NCBI GenBank assembly: GCA_964554795.1
Contig: CAZKQB010000011.1
Coordinates: forward strand, 8,582-72,581
Reading direction: 5' to 3'
DNA length: 64,000 nucleotides
DNA from: SFHK01 sp964554795
GTDB taxonomy: Bacteria; Bacillota; Clostridia; Christensenellales; Aristaeellaceae
Shown here in pieces: positions 52,788-60,216 of this stretch (position 1 is its first letter; each line of letters opens with the position of its first letter). The notes below the pieces were generated by a model. That model ran no database searches. It was not told where the DNA came from and worked only from the letters and a program-made list of their open reading frames with translations. The position numbers and the translations under genes are program-made.

Positions 52788-54683
52788 TCAGCGACTTTCC
52801 TTACGCTGCATCAGTACGGCAAAGATGATGATTGCGCCGGTGAAAGCATCGGAGAGGAAGGCATCGATGTGCAGCAGCACCAGAAGGTTATTCATAATGC
52901 CGATAATCAACACGCCCAGCACGGTTCCGAGAATAGAGCCGCGGCCGCCGGCCATGCTGGTGCCACCCACTACGACGGCGGCGATGGCGTTCATTTCGTA
53001 GCCGCTGCCTGCACTGGCAACGTCAATGCCGCGAAGGCGGGCAACCTGCGTGATCGAAGCGATGGAAACGATCAGACCCATTAGGATGTACACCTTCATC
53101 TTGACCTTGTCCACATTGATGCCGGAGAGACGACTGGTGCGCTCATTGGAGCCGACGGCATAGATGTGGCGGCCAAAGGCGGTATGCTTTGAAATGATGT
53201 ACATGATGATGGCCAGAACGACCCAGTAGATGATGGGCAGTAGCATCTGTCCGCCGATGATTTCCTTGTTGGCGAGCACCTGAAATTCCTTCGGAACCTC
53301 AGTTTTGTAGCTCTTGGTGAAATACTGCGCCACGGAGCGCACAATGTTCATGACGCCCAGCGTGATAATGAACGGCGGAACACGCCCCTTGGTGACGCCC
53401 AGACCAATCAGCGCGCCTATGGCGACGCCGGTGAGCAGGCCCGCAGCGATGGAGATGATGTAGTTCGGCACACCGGTAATGCCCGCATTTACGAGCACAC
53501 CGCGCCCGGCAGAGGTATCCAGCAGCACCATGACAACGGTGGACACGCCAGCCAGCGTAGAGCCGACGGCGAGGTCGATGCCTCCGGTGATGATGACGAA
53601 CGTCATGCCGAGCGCGATCATGCCGACGGAGGCGTTCGCGCGCAGCACGTTCAGAAAGTTCACAAGCCAGAAATTGCCCCATGCGCCATAGCTGTCAAAG
53701 TCGAAGCCCAGCGAATACGTCTGGATGACGATCATCACCAGCGCGGCGATGAGCGTGGAAAACAGTGGCGTGCGCTTCCATGCGGAAAGGAATCTGTCGG
53801 CAAAGAGGAGCAGGATGAGGCCGACCAGCAGGAACAGTGCGCCGGTGAACATAATACCGATGCGACTACGGCCGACGAGCAAAACCAGCCGCTGTCCAAA
53901 CGTCAGCGTGTCTGCCGCCGAAACGCGGGCGGCTTCGGTCCGCGCTTCAGCGGCTTCCTTGCGGGCACGCAGCGAAAGGGACTGAAGCTCGGCTGCACGG
54001 GCAGACAGATCGTTCAGAATGGAAAGCGCCTGCTCGGGGGATGTGATGTCGGCTGTGGTCGTCTTCGAGATGACCGGAGCCTCGTAGGAAAGACCGGAGT
54101 TCGAATAGACCTCGGCAATCGCCGTAAAGACGGTGCTCAGTCTGTCTTCAGCGGTGTTCAGCGTTTTGAGAGCGGCCGTGAGCTTTTGCGAAAAGAGCGC
54201 GAGGGTCAGCTCATCCGCCGTTTGACCAAGCTTTTTTCCTTCTTCCAGCAGCACGTCAATATTCTCAGACAGCAGTGTCCGAAGCGACGCATCCTCAATG
54301 GAGGCCAGTGCGTCTTTAAGGGCGTCTGCGCCGTCCTCTACGCGGCCACCGCTCTGGCGGAGCAAATCGGTAACGGCGTCGCCGATTTCACCGGCAGCCA
54401 ATCCCTCGGAAAGGCGAACTGCGTCGCTCAGCGCAGAATTGGCGTCCTTTGCGGCGTTTTCAGCTGCGGTTACAGCCTGCTCGGCCTTTTTTACCGTGGA
54501 AGGCGCAAGCTTCTGCGCGGCACGCGCGTGCGTGCTGACGACGGCTTCGTACTGGGTGGCCTCGGAGTATTTTACGCCGAGTGTGCCGTCCGACGCTTCC
54601 AGCGTGGAGCCGACGATGGCTGTAACGATCAGTATGAGCGCAAGCACAAGGCAGAGAATTCCGGGAATGCGGTTCAGTTTCAT
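52788..54683 (-). CDS. RbsC-type ABC permease with N-terminal extracytoplasmic coiled-coil extension
   Basis: The 631-residue protein is twice the usual ~320. Residues ~305-631 are a ribose-type (RbsC) permease: MIALGMTFVIITGGIDLAVGS and AVGSNERTSRLSGINVDKVK. Before it lies a membrane helix (about 7-27), an Ala- and charge-rich helical stretch without Pro or Gly breaks (about 40-265, coiled coil), and a second helix (about 275-295). The extension therefore places a long helical domain outside the membrane. One continuous frame covers both parts. The start overlaps the ATPase gene stop (ATGA). The extension may bind the solute-binding protein or the wall; its role is unknown. Confidence 0.9.
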   Translation of the reverse strand: MKLNRIPGILCLVLALILIVTAIVGSTLEASDGTLGVKYSEATQYEAVVSTHARAAQKLAPSTVKKAEQAVTAAENAAKDANSALSDAVRLSEGLAAGEIGDAVTDLLRQSGGRVEDGADALKDALASIEDASLRTLLSENIDVLLEEGKKLGQTADELTLALFSQKLTAALKTLNTAEDRLSTVFTAIAEVYSNSGLSYEAPVISKTTTADITSPEQALSILNDLSARAAELQSLSLRARKEAAEARTEAARVSAADTLTFGQRLVLLVGRSRIGIMFTGALFLLVGLILLLFADRFLSAWKRTPLFSTLIAALVMIVIQTYSLGFDFDSYGAWGNFWLVNFLNVLRANASVGMIALGMTFVIITGGIDLAVGSTLAGVSTVVMVLLDTSAGRGVLVNAGITGVPNYIISIAAGLLTGVAIGALIGLGVTKGRVPPFIITLGVMNIVRSVAQYFTKSYKTEVPKEFQVLANKEIIGGQMLLPIIYWVVLAIIMYIISKHTAFGRHIYAVGSNERTSRLSGINVDKVKMKVYILMGLIVSIASITQVARLRGIDVASAGSGYEMNAIAAVVVGGTSMAGGRGSILGTVLGVLIIGIMNNLLVLLHIDAFLSDAFTGAIIIFAVLMQRKESR

Positions 54684-56206
54684 TCGTGAGTGCCTCCTTC
54701 GACTGCATCGGCGTTTTCAAGGCGGCCGCCGGTGGCCAAGACCATGATGCTGTGTTCATTCAGGGCATCGCCGCGCAACTCTCCGCGGATTTCTCCGTGG
54801 AACATGACCAGCGCGCGGTCGCAAAGGCGGATGATTTCCTGCGCTTCGCTGGACAGGATGCAGATGGCTACGCCGTTTTCCGCCAAGCGAAGGATGATAT
54901 CATAGATCTCTTCCTTCGCGCCTACGTCCACGCCCTGTGTGGGGTTGTCGAAAATCAGAATGCGCGGCTCCGCACTGAGCCACTTCGCGAGCACGACCTT
55001 TTGCTGGTTGCCGCCGGAGAGACTGGTGATCAGGTCGTCCGGGGAATCCAGCTTGATAGAGAGGTCGTGAATCTGCTTTTGCATGTTGGCGCGTTCGCGC
55101 TTATGGGCGATCAGACCAAGACGCGTTAGATTCTCATAGATAACGATGGAACCGTTTTCAAGGATGGAAAGATCCTTCAGAATTCCGTTTTCCTTGCGGT
55201 CGCGGGGCACGTAGCCGATGCCGAGCTTACGCGCGTCTCCGGTATTGCGTATGCGCACTTTTTTGCCGCGAGCAAGGATTTCGCCGTTGTCTGCAGGCTC
55301 TGCGCCGAAAACCGCACGGAACAGCTCGCTTCGTCCGTCGCCGAGAAGGCCGGTGAAGCCGAGAATTTCGCCCTCGCGCAGCGTGAAGGAAATGTCGTGG
55401 TATGCGCGTTCGCGGGATAGGCTGCGAACCTCCAGCGCATCGCCGCCAATGCGCACATTGCGGGCAAGCTTTTCGGTGCGCACGTCGTGGCCGACCATGT
55501 AGCGCGCGAGACTCAGCTCCGTTTCGCCCTGCGTTCGGCCGGTCTTGACAACGCAGCCGTCGCGCAGCACGGTGAACGAATCGCAGACAGACAGCACCTC
55601 ATTAAGCTTGTGAGATATGAAAATGATGGAAACGCCCTCGTTCTTGAGTGTTCGCATCAGCGTAAATACACGGTCAATTTCTACCTCGGTGAGGGAGGTG
55701 GTAGGCTCGTCCATGATGATGATGGTCGCCTGCATCAGAAGCGCACGGGCGATTTCGATGATCTGCTTATAGGAAGCATCCAGCTCGCGTACCATCGTGC
55801 GCGGATCCAGATCTACCTTCATGCGCGCAAGCACCTTGCGCGAGGCGTCGATCATGTGCTCGTGCTTAAGAAACGGCCCCTGCTTTTCCTCGCGGCCAAT
55901 GAAAAGATTTTCATAAATGGATAGATCGTTTACGAGATTCAGCTCCTGATGAATGAATGCAATGCCCGCGTTCATGGAGTCACGTGGGGCGGAGAAGACA
56001 AGTGGCTTGCCGTCCAGCGCGATTTCGCCTGCGTCCGGACGCAGTACGCTCCCCAGAATGTTCATCAGCGTGCTCTTGCCAGCGCCGTTTTCGCCGATCA
56101 GCGCGTGAATTTCACTCTTCTCCAGCGAGAAGGACACGTTTTTCAGTACCTTGTTGCGGTCAAATGCCTTTTCGATGCCCGTCATGGTCAGTGCCATGGG
56201 TTGCAC
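54680..56206 (-). CDS. Ribose-type ABC transporter ATP-binding protein (tandem NBD)
   Basis: The 508-residue RbsA-type protein has two nucleotide-binding domains: first GENGAGKSTLMNILGS, second LLGDGRSELF with a non-canonical Walker A, and signature LSGGNQQKVVLAKWL in the second. This asymmetry is normal for RbsA/MglA. It powers uptake of a monosaccharide or similar solute. The gene precedes the permease with a 4-base overlap and follows the binding-protein gene after a hairpin. Substrate is unknown. Confidence 0.95.
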   Translation of the reverse strand: MQPMALTMTGIEKAFDRNKVLKNVSFSLEKSEIHALIGENGAGKSTLMNILGSVLRPDAGEIALDGKPLVFSAPRDSMNAGIAFIHQELNLVNDLSIYENLFIGREEKQGPFLKHEHMIDASRKVLARMKVDLDPRTMVRELDASYKQIIEIARALLMQATIIIMDEPTTSLTEVEIDRVFTLMRTLKNEGVSIIFISHKLNEVLSVCDSFTVLRDGCVVKTGRTQGETELSLARYMVGHDVRTEKLARNVRIGGDALEVRSLSRERAYHDISFTLREGEILGFTGLLGDGRSELFRAVFGAEPADNGEILARGKKVRIRNTGDARKLGIGYVPRDRKENGILKDLSILENGSIVIYENLTRLGLIAHKRERANMQKQIHDLSIKLDSPDDLITSLSGGNQQKVVLAKWLSAEPRILIFDNPTQGVDVGAKEEIYDIILRLAENGVAICILSSEAQEIIRLCDRALVMFHGEIRGELRGDALNEHSIMVLATGGRLENADAVEGGTHE

Positions 56207-56227
56207 CTCCGTTTACGTCTTACAAAG

Positions 56228-56256
56228 GCAGGCCATGACGCTTCGCCATGGCCTGC
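56228..56256 (-). other. Intercistronic hairpin after the binding-protein gene
   Basis: Arms GCAGGCCATG and CATGGCCTGC enclose a 9-base loop between the binding-protein stop and the ATPase start. Such hairpins often let the binding protein be made in excess by protecting its mRNA; this is inferred. Confidence 0.6.
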
Positions 56257-56275
56257 TTTTTAAAAAGCGGATGAA

Positions 56276-57232
56276 TTAGTAGGGCGTATTGGCGTCGAGG
56301 AAATCGGCAGCGTTGCTGCGGTCGACGATCGTGGTGGGGTCGACGATGGTGTGCTCGACCTCTTCGCCGAGAACAACCTTCACGATGTTTTCAACGCACT
56401 TTTCGATCATAAGAGGGGAGTAGGTGGCGGAAGAAACCCAGATGTTCTGGTACTTCTCGTCCAGCATCATGTGGAAGTATTCCTGGCATCCACCGCAGCC
56501 GGTGATAGCCTTGATGTCGGTGCGGCCGGATTCAGCGATGGCCTGCAGCGCGCCGATGGAGGTTTCATCGTCCAGAGAGAACACGGCGTCGATCTGGCTG
56601 TAGGCAGTCAGAGCGTCGTTCATGTCGTTCAGACCCGCTTCACGGGTGAAGTCGGAGGCGATCTCCGCGATAATCTCGATGTCCGGGCAGTTGGCTTCCA
56701 CATAATCCTTGAAGCCCTGCATGCGGTCGTTGTTGACGTTGCCGGCGGCGGGTTTGCACAGAACGACAACCTTGCCTTTGCCTTCCAGCTTCTCAGCAAT
56801 GTAGCGGCCGCCTTCGTAGCCTACGCCGTAGTTGTCGCCGGTGAGCAGATACATATCCTCGGCATACTTGTCATCCACGTTGATGATCATGTCGAAGTTG
56901 TAGATCTTGATGCCCTTTTCGAGAGCCTTCTCCGCATAGGTCTCAACGCCGGTGAACTGCGGCCACACGACGATGGCATCTACGCCAAGAGTGATCAGCT
57001 GGTCGATCTGGGAGGACATTCCATCTGCGTCAGAGGAGGTCAGGAACTCGTACTTGATGTCCAGAGAATCGGCGGCCTGCTGCGCATAGTAGGCGACGCC
57101 GCCAACCCAGCCGTGGGTGGTTGCGGGAGCAAGAATGCCGATGTAGGGCTTCTTGGCTTCGTCGGCGGTGGCGACAGACAGCATGGTCAGCGCCATCATC
57201 AGGGCGAGCATGAGAGCGAGAACTTTCTTCAT
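56276..57232 (-). CDS. Ribose-type ABC transporter substrate-binding protein
   Basis: The 318-residue protein has a signal peptide (MKKVLALMLALMMALTML, cut near ATA-DEAKK) and a type I periplasmic-binding fold (IGILAPATTHGW, ITLGVDAIVVWPQ, AVFSLDDETSIGALQAIAESG). No lipobox is present. It captures a sugar-like solute for the RbsAC-type pump downstream. AAGGAGG lies 7 bases before the ATG. It is the first gene of the operon; an AT-rich stretch with two TATAAT words lies upstream, but no clear -35. Confidence 0.92.
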   Translation of the reverse strand: MKKVLALMLALMMALTMLSVATADEAKKPYIGILAPATTHGWVGGVAYYAQQAADSLDIKYEFLTSSDADGMSSQIDQLITLGVDAIVVWPQFTGVETYAEKALEKGIKIYNFDMIINVDDKYAEDMYLLTGDNYGVGYEGGRYIAEKLEGKGKVVVLCKPAAGNVNNDRMQGFKDYVEANCPDIEIIAEIASDFTREAGLNDMNDALTAYSQIDAVFSLDDETSIGALQAIAESGRTDIKAITGCGGCQEYFHMMLDEKYQNIWVSSATYSPLMIEKCVENIVKVVLGEEVEHTIVDPTTIVDRSNAADFLDANTPY

Positions 57233-57410
57233 GGTGGTTCCTCCTTCAAATGTTGGGTTTTGTTAAACCACAATTATATTATATCACTCCGCGTGCAAGA
57301 ATTCCAGTGGAGAATGAACGTGGATTGTAAATTCTTACGCATGAATGCAGGCGCATGGGAACTGGCAATCGATGGAACCCGCCTAAATGGCAGTAAAAGG
57401 GGGATTGCGG

Positions 57411-58664
57411 ATGAAGCGGGGAATCAGTCTTCTTTTGTGCTTGCTGCTGGCGCTGAGCGTCTGTGCTTCTGGCGAAAATGCAGAATGCGGGGGAATGAAC
57501 TTTGCACTCGAATGGATGAAGAGCGATTCTGTGCGAGGGCAGGAGAACGCAGTGATTTCGCCTGCCTCGGCCTATCTTGCTCTGACGATGGCAGCGATGG
57601 GTGCGGAGGGCGAAACGTGGGACGAGCTGGCGCGCGTATTTGGAGAGGACGGGGAATGGCCCGATCATGCGGCAGCGCTTATGGAGACCTTTACGAAGGA
57701 TAAGAGGAACTGGGTAAAAATTGCCAACTCGGTATGGACGGATAGGGAAGTTGAGCTTCAGAAAAACTATTGCCGCGTGCTGAAGCGCACGCTGGAGGCA
57801 CAGACGTTTTCGGCTGTGCTGAGCGAGGAAAGCGGCATGAAGGCGATCAACGATTGGGTAAAAAAGAGCACCGAAGGCATGATTGAGCGTGTGCTTTCGC
57901 AGCCGCTGTCTGAGGACACGGTGCTTGCACTGATCAATACCGTGTATTTCAAGGGAAGATGGAGCAAACCATTCCTCCCCGAGCTCACGCAGAAGGGAGA
58001 GTTTATGCGGGATGACAGCGAAACGGTGGAAGCGGACTTCATGTACCGAAGCGATTTTTTCCGCTATTGGGCGCTGGAGGATGGCGCGCAGGCAATTCGG
58101 ATTCCGTATGAGGGCGACGAAAAGGCGTTTCTTGCCATACTGCCGCCCGAGGGCGTGAGTGCAGACGAATATCTGAACGCGCTTACCGCTGAAACGCTCG
58201 CCGAAATGCAAAAGCCGTTCGAAAGCGTGAGCGCGGACGAATATTGGAATGCCCTTTCTACCGACGCGTCTTCGAACGTCGAGACAAAGGGCTCCTACGA
58301 GAGGGTCATCCTTCGTATGCCGGGAATCGACGCGGAGTGCACGTTTGACGTGAAGGCAATCCTGAGCGGAATGGGCGTGACGCGCGCGTTTGACCCGGCG
58401 CAGGCACAGTTTGGGAAGCTGCTGAAGGGAGATAAGCCCTTGTGGATTAGCCAGATTCTACAGAAAACCCGCCTGAAGCTGGACGAGAAGGGCACCGAGG
58501 CCAGTGCTGCTACGATGGTTGTGATGGACTCCACAAGCGCGCAGATCCCGGAAAAGCCGATCGAGCTGACGCTTGATCGCAGCTTTCTCTACATATTATA
58601 TGATGAGAATGCAGAAATGCCGCTGTTCATGGGAAAGGTTACAAATCCGGCCGTATATGGGTGA
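57411..58664 (+). CDS. Secreted serpin (serine protease inhibitor)
   Basis: The 417-residue protein has a signal peptide (first ~20 residues) and a complete serpin body: SPASAYLALTMAAMGAEGET, ALINTVYFKGRWSKPF, and LDRSFLYILYDENAEMPLFMGKVTNP split across the C-terminus. The reactive-loop hinge DEKGTEASAATMV (about residues 357-369) has the small residues needed for inhibition. Counting from the hinge puts P1 near a Ser/Thr in MDSTSAQ, which suggests elastase-like targets. Known gut serpins (siropins, miropin) block host or microbial proteases. The ATG at 57411 is used since GGGGG lies upstream. A 24-residue tandem duplication sits at 58153-58296. Confidence 0.92.
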   Translation: MKRGISLLLCLLLALSVCASGENAECGGMNFALEWMKSDSVRGQENAVISPASAYLALTMAAMGAEGETWDELARVFGEDGEWPDHAAALMETFTKDKRNWVKIANSVWTDREVELQKNYCRVLKRTLEAQTFSAVLSEESGMKAINDWVKKSTEGMIERVLSQPLSEDTVLALINTVYFKGRWSKPFLPELTQKGEFMRDDSETVEADFMYRSDFFRYWALEDGAQAIRIPYEGDEKAFLAILPPEGVSADEYLNALTAETLAEMQKPFESVSADEYWNALSTDASSNVETKGSYERVILRMPGIDAECTFDVKAILSGMGVTRAFDPAQAQFGKLLKGDKPLWISQILQKTRLKLDEKGTEASAATMVVMDSTSAQIPEKPIELTLDRSFLYILYDENAEMPLFMGKVTNPAVYG

Positions 58665-58669
58665 AAAGA

Positions 58670-58709
58670 TGCCGTCGGTTTTCCCTACAAGGATGGAAAG
58701 CCGACGGCA
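58670..58709. terminator. Bidirectional terminator after the serpin gene
   Basis: TGCCGTCGG with TTTTCC pairs with GGAAAG and CCGACGGCA. TCTTTT follows on the minus strand, and CCTTT on the plus strand. It separates the convergent serpin and MetH-activation-type genes. Confidence 0.7.
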
Positions 58710-58728
58710 CCTTTACTGAAGAACGAAC

Positions 58729-59406
58729 TTAGTCGCCGTATTCTGCCTCAAACTTCCGGGCGTCAAACGGCGCGCGGCGGTTAGGACAGTCGTCGCGTGG
58801 GCAGAGCATGCAGCTGGCAAAGTGCTTTTCGGTGGGAAACAGAATGCCGGAGCCAGACTTAACCGGCACCATGAGAAAGCTGGGTGTGAGCTCTATGCCG
58901 GTATTTTCATACACGTTCCCGAGCAGGTCGAACAGAGGCTTCTGCTGATCGATGGGCCAGCTTGCGATGGAGCCGGGGTTCATGGCACTCAGATTCTGAA
59001 AGCCGGTCTGCTGCTTCACGGTTTCGAGCGCGTCCACGCGAAAGCTGGTGAGCGCCATTTCGCAGACCTGATGCGCCCAGAACTCAAGAAACTCATCCTT
59101 AATCGAATGCGCGTACTCATAGGCCTCGCGGCCGCTGGTGACCACGTAGGGATATACGTCCGCCGCATCCTTCAGGTTTACGGCCAGTACGCGGCTTACG
59201 AAGGTTTGACTACCGATGACGACGCGGTGACCATCGTTGAACGTGACCTTTTCGCAGCCAAAGTAAAATACAGGATGAATTTTTTGCATGATCTCGCGGA
59301 ACATGGAAACGAAATCGTCGGCGTCATCCTCGGGAATGCGCAGGCGCTGTATGGCTTCGTCCAGCTCCACGTGCCAGGGAATGTCGTTCAGGATCCAGCG
59401 ATTCAT
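58729..59406 (-). CDS. Vitamin B12-dependent methionine synthase activation-domain-like protein
   Basis: The 225-residue product resembles the MetH activation-domain family found in anaerobes: MNPGSIASWPIDQQKPLFDLL, LMVPVKSGSGILFPTEKHF and a C-terminal Cys cluster (CMLCPRDDCPNRRAPFD). In MetH the domain binds SAM and reactivates oxidised cobalamin; the Cys motif suggests a bound Fe-S cluster or metal. No methionine synthase or corrinoid protein gene is in the window, so its partner is elsewhere. AGGAGG lies 6 bases before the ATG. It follows the HAD gene by 9 bases and is likely cotranscribed. Confidence 0.82.
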   Translation of the reverse strand: MNRWILNDIPWHVELDEAIQRLRIPEDDADDFVSMFREIMQKIHPVFYFGCEKVTFNDGHRVVIGSQTFVSRVLAVNLKDAADVYPYVVTSGREAYEYAHSIKDEFLEFWAHQVCEMALTSFRVDALETVKQQTGFQNLSAMNPGSIASWPIDQQKPLFDLLGNVYENTGIELTPSFLMVPVKSGSGILFPTEKHFASCMLCPRDDCPNRRAPFDARKFEAEYGD

Positions 59407-59415
59407 GAAAACCTC

Positions 59416-60102
59416 CTAATCCATGGTGGCAATGGGCACGAATTCGCGAATGTCGCGCGCCTCGTAGGTGACATATGCGTCTTTGGGGCGCGGGACGCCA
59501 GAGGGATTGTACCATAGGAAATCCACACCCGCCGCCTTTGCCGCAGGCATGTCGCTGGTGACGCTGTCGCCGATCATCAGCGCGTCGGATGGGCAGGCAA
59601 CACCGAGACGGCGAAGCGCCTGATGAATCATGTCGGGGCGGGGCTTGCTTGCGCCGACCTCCTCCGAAATGCCGAGATAGGCGATATACGACCACAGAGG
59701 CGATTTTGTAAGACGCGCGCGCTGAATATCTGCCGCGCCGTTGGTCACGATGGCGACGGGCAGCCTTTCGGCAATCTGCCGTACAACCTCGTCGGCGTGA
59801 GGAAGAATGTCTGCCTGCTCAGCGAGCAGCGCGTCGTACTCGCGGCGGATAGTCGGAATGTCAGAGCCGGGCGCATAAACGGAGCAGAAACGCTCAAAGC
59901 GCTTCACAAGCAGCTCGTCCTGCGACATTTCTCCGCGCTCATATGCCTGCCAGCAGGCGTTGTTAATCTGCCGGTAGTCATCAAACGCTTGTGGAGCGTG
60001 GATGCCCAGCTGGTTAAACAATATACGTAGCGCACGCGTTTCCGCTGCTTCAAAGTCCAGAAGCGTATGGTCGGCGTCCATCAGAATGGCCTTGTATCGC
60101 AT
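59416..60102 (-). CDS. HAD-family phosphatase, YjjG-type
   Basis: The ~228-residue protein has the HAD catalytic motif DADHTLLDF, the VTNGA motif II region, KPRPDMIHQAL and GDSVTSDMPAAKAAG motif IV. Together with its cap domain this matches YjjG-like noncanonical pyrimidine nucleotidases that clean damaged nucleotides. The start at 60102 is used because the protein then begins MRYKAILMDAD; upstream ATG/GTG codons at 60108 and 60111 are also open. A promoter lies at 60132-60160. Confidence 0.85.
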   Translation of the reverse strand: MRYKAILMDADHTLLDFEAAETRALRILFNQLGIHAPQAFDDYRQINNACWQAYERGEMSQDELLVKRFERFCSVYAPGSDIPTIRREYDALLAEQADILPHADEVVRQIAERLPVAIVTNGAADIQRARLTKSPLWSYIAYLGISEEVGASKPRPDMIHQALRRLGVACPSDALMIGDSVTSDMPAAKAAGVDFLWYNPSGVPRPKDAYVTYEARDIREFVPIATMD

Positions 60103-60131
60103 ACCCATCACCGTCGTTTCATATTGCTACT

Positions 60132-60160
60132 ACTATACATCCAACCGCAGCGCTTGGCAA
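60132..60160 (-). promoter_or_regulatory. Promoter of the HAD/activation-protein operon
   Basis: TTGCCA (60160-60155) and TATAGT (60137-60132) on the minus strand are 17 bases apart. Confidence 0.7.
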
Positions 60161-60171
60161 CCCGGTTGAGG

Positions 60172-60198
60172 TAAAATTGCGGAATGCTTTGCGTCCGC
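60172..60198 (-). terminator. Possible terminator of the beta-helix gene
   Basis: Short arms GCGGA and TCCGC are followed on the minus strand by AATTTTA, 19 bases after the stop of the beta-helix gene. The stem is short. Confidence 0.4.
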
Positions 60199-60216
60199 AC
60201 TGCGGAGGAAAAGCTT

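Noticed and set aside
57262..57290. AT-rich stretch upstream of the binding-protein gene as a promoter
   Set aside because: Two TATAAT words are present on the minus strand but no acceptable -35 at proper spacing, so no promoter is called.
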